Below are positions 50,394-51,412 of a stretch of DNA of 51,412 nt, one piece after another. This stretch comes from Oscillospiraceae bacterium (GTDB lineage Bacteria > Bacillota > Clostridia > Oscillospirales > Oscillospiraceae): NCBI GenBank assembly GCA_017412765.1, contig JAFPWN010000002.1, positions 1-51,412 of the forward strand, written 5' to 3'. Under the pieces are notes generated by a model. The model did not search any database. It was not told the DNA's origin and was given only the letters and a program-made list of their open reading frames with translations. Both the position numbers and the translations under genes were made by a program. Position 1 is the first letter of the stretch. Each line of letters starts with the position of its first letter.

Positions 50394-51016
50394 TATTTTC
50401 TTGCCAGAACGGTGATCCACGGCTTTGCGGGATGATGATCGGCTGTGACTTCAGAGAAGCCTGCGGCTTTCAGCGCAGACTCTATCTCCTCCGAGGTATA
50501 ATTTTTCATACCATCGATGATCTTCTCAAATTTCAGACTTGTGGGGTCGGTTCCGTCCGACTCGTTACAGATCATAAAATATCCGCCTTTTTTCAGAACC
50601 CTTGCGACCTCGGCAAAGCACTTCTCAAGACCTGGCCAGAAGTAAATAGTTTCAAACGCAGTTGCAAGCTCGTACTCCCCTTCCGGAAGAGTGAGCTTCG
50701 AAACGTCGCCCTGCAGAACCTCGCAGCGACCGGCTGCGATCATTTCTTTGTTGTAATCCTTTGCTTTCTCCACGGAAAGATCGGAATAGTCGACCGCAGT
50801 TACTCGCGCTTTCGGATATCTTTTCATAAGCTCGCCGGCGTTCCTCCCGCCGCCGCAGCCGAGATCGACCGCTTTCTCCGGCGCGATTACAGGAAGATGC
50901 GTAAATCCCCAATCCGCCATTTTCGCGTGACCGGAGTTCATCGTCCCAAGCATCATTTTTCCGAGGAAACCCTCCGGCTTCCTCGTCTGATTAAAAAAAC
51001 TTTTTGCAATACTCAT
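50393..51016 (-). CDS. Class I SAM-dependent methyltransferase
   Basis: A 207-residue Rossmann-like methyltransferase of the UbiE/COQ5 type. Motif I is AVDLGCGGGRNAGEL; TAVDYSDLSVEKAK and LQGDVSKLTLPEGEYEL follow, then VLKKGGYFMICNE. The substrate is unknown. The ATG at 51016 follows GGGAGG by seven bases. It is first of three coupled genes. Confidence 0.88.
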   Translation of the reverse strand: MSIAKSFFNQTRKPEGFLGKMMLGTMNSGHAKMADWGFTHLPVIAPEKAVDLGCGGGRNAGELMKRYPKARVTAVDYSDLSVEKAKDYNKEMIAAGRCEVLQGDVSKLTLPEGEYELATAFETIYFWPGLEKCFAEVARVLKKGGYFMICNESDGTDPTSLKFEKIIDGMKNYTSEEIESALKAAGFSEVTADHHPAKPWITVLARK

Positions 51017-51232
51017 TTTCAGACCTCCCAAGATAATAGCTGTGTTTTTACCTATTCAATTCTTGAAAAAAAGAAATGCGCAGTTCGTTTGAGTCTTTTT
51101 TAACCTATCTGAGAAAGAGTCAATTCAAAAGCTTTTCAAGCTGTATTTTAACTGCATAAAAATCATCGTGTAAGCAATAGGTTAGAGACAACTAACTTTG
51201 AATTGATTATATTCCTCTTTATTAAGAAAATC
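51017..51232. other. Gene-free region left of the IS66-type element
   Basis: No gene is visible. On the minus strand a TATTAT stands about 25 bases before the methyltransferase start, with a TTGAAT at a 15-bp spacing, a weak promoter. A TTCAA/TTGAA inverted repeat (51055-51067) lies in the same place. Confidence 0.4.
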
Positions 51233-51412
51233 AGTAATCGCTAAATAAGTGGTACCCTATGCAAAAGCGCCATCATCGTCTAAAATGTGTGCAAAGTGTT
51301 CTGGAAAGACTAGGTACGTTCCGAAACGTTCCGGAAATTTAAGGACAGAATAATACACAGGAGGCAGACGATGCAGGTTAACGAGATAAAGCACGCAGCA
51401 AAACTTGAGGTA
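51233..51412 (+). mobile_element. Probable left end of an IS66-family insertion sequence
   Basis: GTAATCGCTAAATAAGTGG at 51233 begins with GTAA, as IS66-family terminal repeats do, and an IS66-type tnpA start lies 138 bases further on. The other end is outside the window, so the terminal repeat and target duplication cannot be tested. An alternative end would be GTAAGCAATAGG at 51170. Confidence 0.45.
51371..51412 (+). CDS. tnpA: IS66-type TnpA N-terminus (cut by window end)
   Basis: Only 14 codons are present: MQVNEIKHAAKLEV. This is the usual beginning of the small TnpA accessory protein of IS66-family elements in Clostridia. AGGAGG lies six bases before the ATG. Confidence 0.65.
   Translation, partial: MQVNEIKHAAKLEV

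Overview
The window looks like chromosomal DNA of a spore-forming, Gram-positive Clostridia-type bacterium (Bacillota, perhaps an Oscillospirales-like lineage; this placement is inference). The clues are strong AGGAGG-type ribosome binding sites almost everywhere, many consensus sigma-A promoters with 17-bp spacers, a SigI/RsgI pair, a spoIIM-like gene next to xerD, a PdaB-type deacetylase and an SLH-anchored surface protein. No plasmid, prophage or CRISPR array is visible. The only transposon trace is the start of an IS66-type tnpA at the right edge.

Layout. Bases 1-9.8 kb: glutathione peroxidase, a divergent polyphosphate operon (two-domain PPK2/PAP, PPK1, ROK sugar kinase), a PrsW-type membrane protease gene broken by an in-frame TAG, a GT2-GtrA glycosyltransferase and a MATE transporter fused to an RsbW-like ATPase domain. 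Two nearly identical ~140-bp double-hairpin elements lie in opposite orientation near the two ends of this segment (99-239 and 9791-9930). Bases 9.9-15.5 kb: a surface/sensor module of sigI-rsgI-SLH beta-helix protein, divergent from a secreted beta-helix protein resembling the Cthe_2159/DUF4353 family. The two arms share an intergenic region with back-to-back SigI-type promoters. Bases 15.5-20 kb: leuACDB with its own promoter.

Bases 20-27.8 kb: a radical SAM/membrane protein/flavodoxin-like operon, then an operon of ferredoxin-type aldo/keto reductase, CcdA-TlpA fusion and three Gfo/Idh/MocA oxidoreductases. Bases 28-32.5 kb: polysaccharide deacetylase whose Shine-Dalgarno is buried in a leader hairpin, a large unknown lipoprotein, a histidine phosphatase and an exonuclease. 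Bases 32.5-36 kb: spoIIM-xerD-folC, where folC carries a C-terminal NUDIX domain and this XerD lacks the usual catalytic lysine.

Bases 36-45.6 kb: a long, tightly packed housekeeping operon read right to left (LURP-one-like, trmH-like, dprA, topA, trmFO, plsX, rnc, radical SAM, yajC, then a small membrane protein behind a terminator). Bases 45.7-51 kb: small accessory genes (DIP1984-like, two GNAT acetyltransferases, a hydrolase, a methyltransferase operon).

The most interesting points are the mirror-image SigI promoter pair driving a candidate carbohydrate or cell-wall-sensing surface module, the interrupted prsW whose third catalytic motif lies beyond the stop codon, the double-hairpin repeat family, the MATE-ATPase and FolC-NUDIX fusions, and several start codons that abut or sit inside RNA hairpins. 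Function assignments come from motif recognition by eye; no database search was run.
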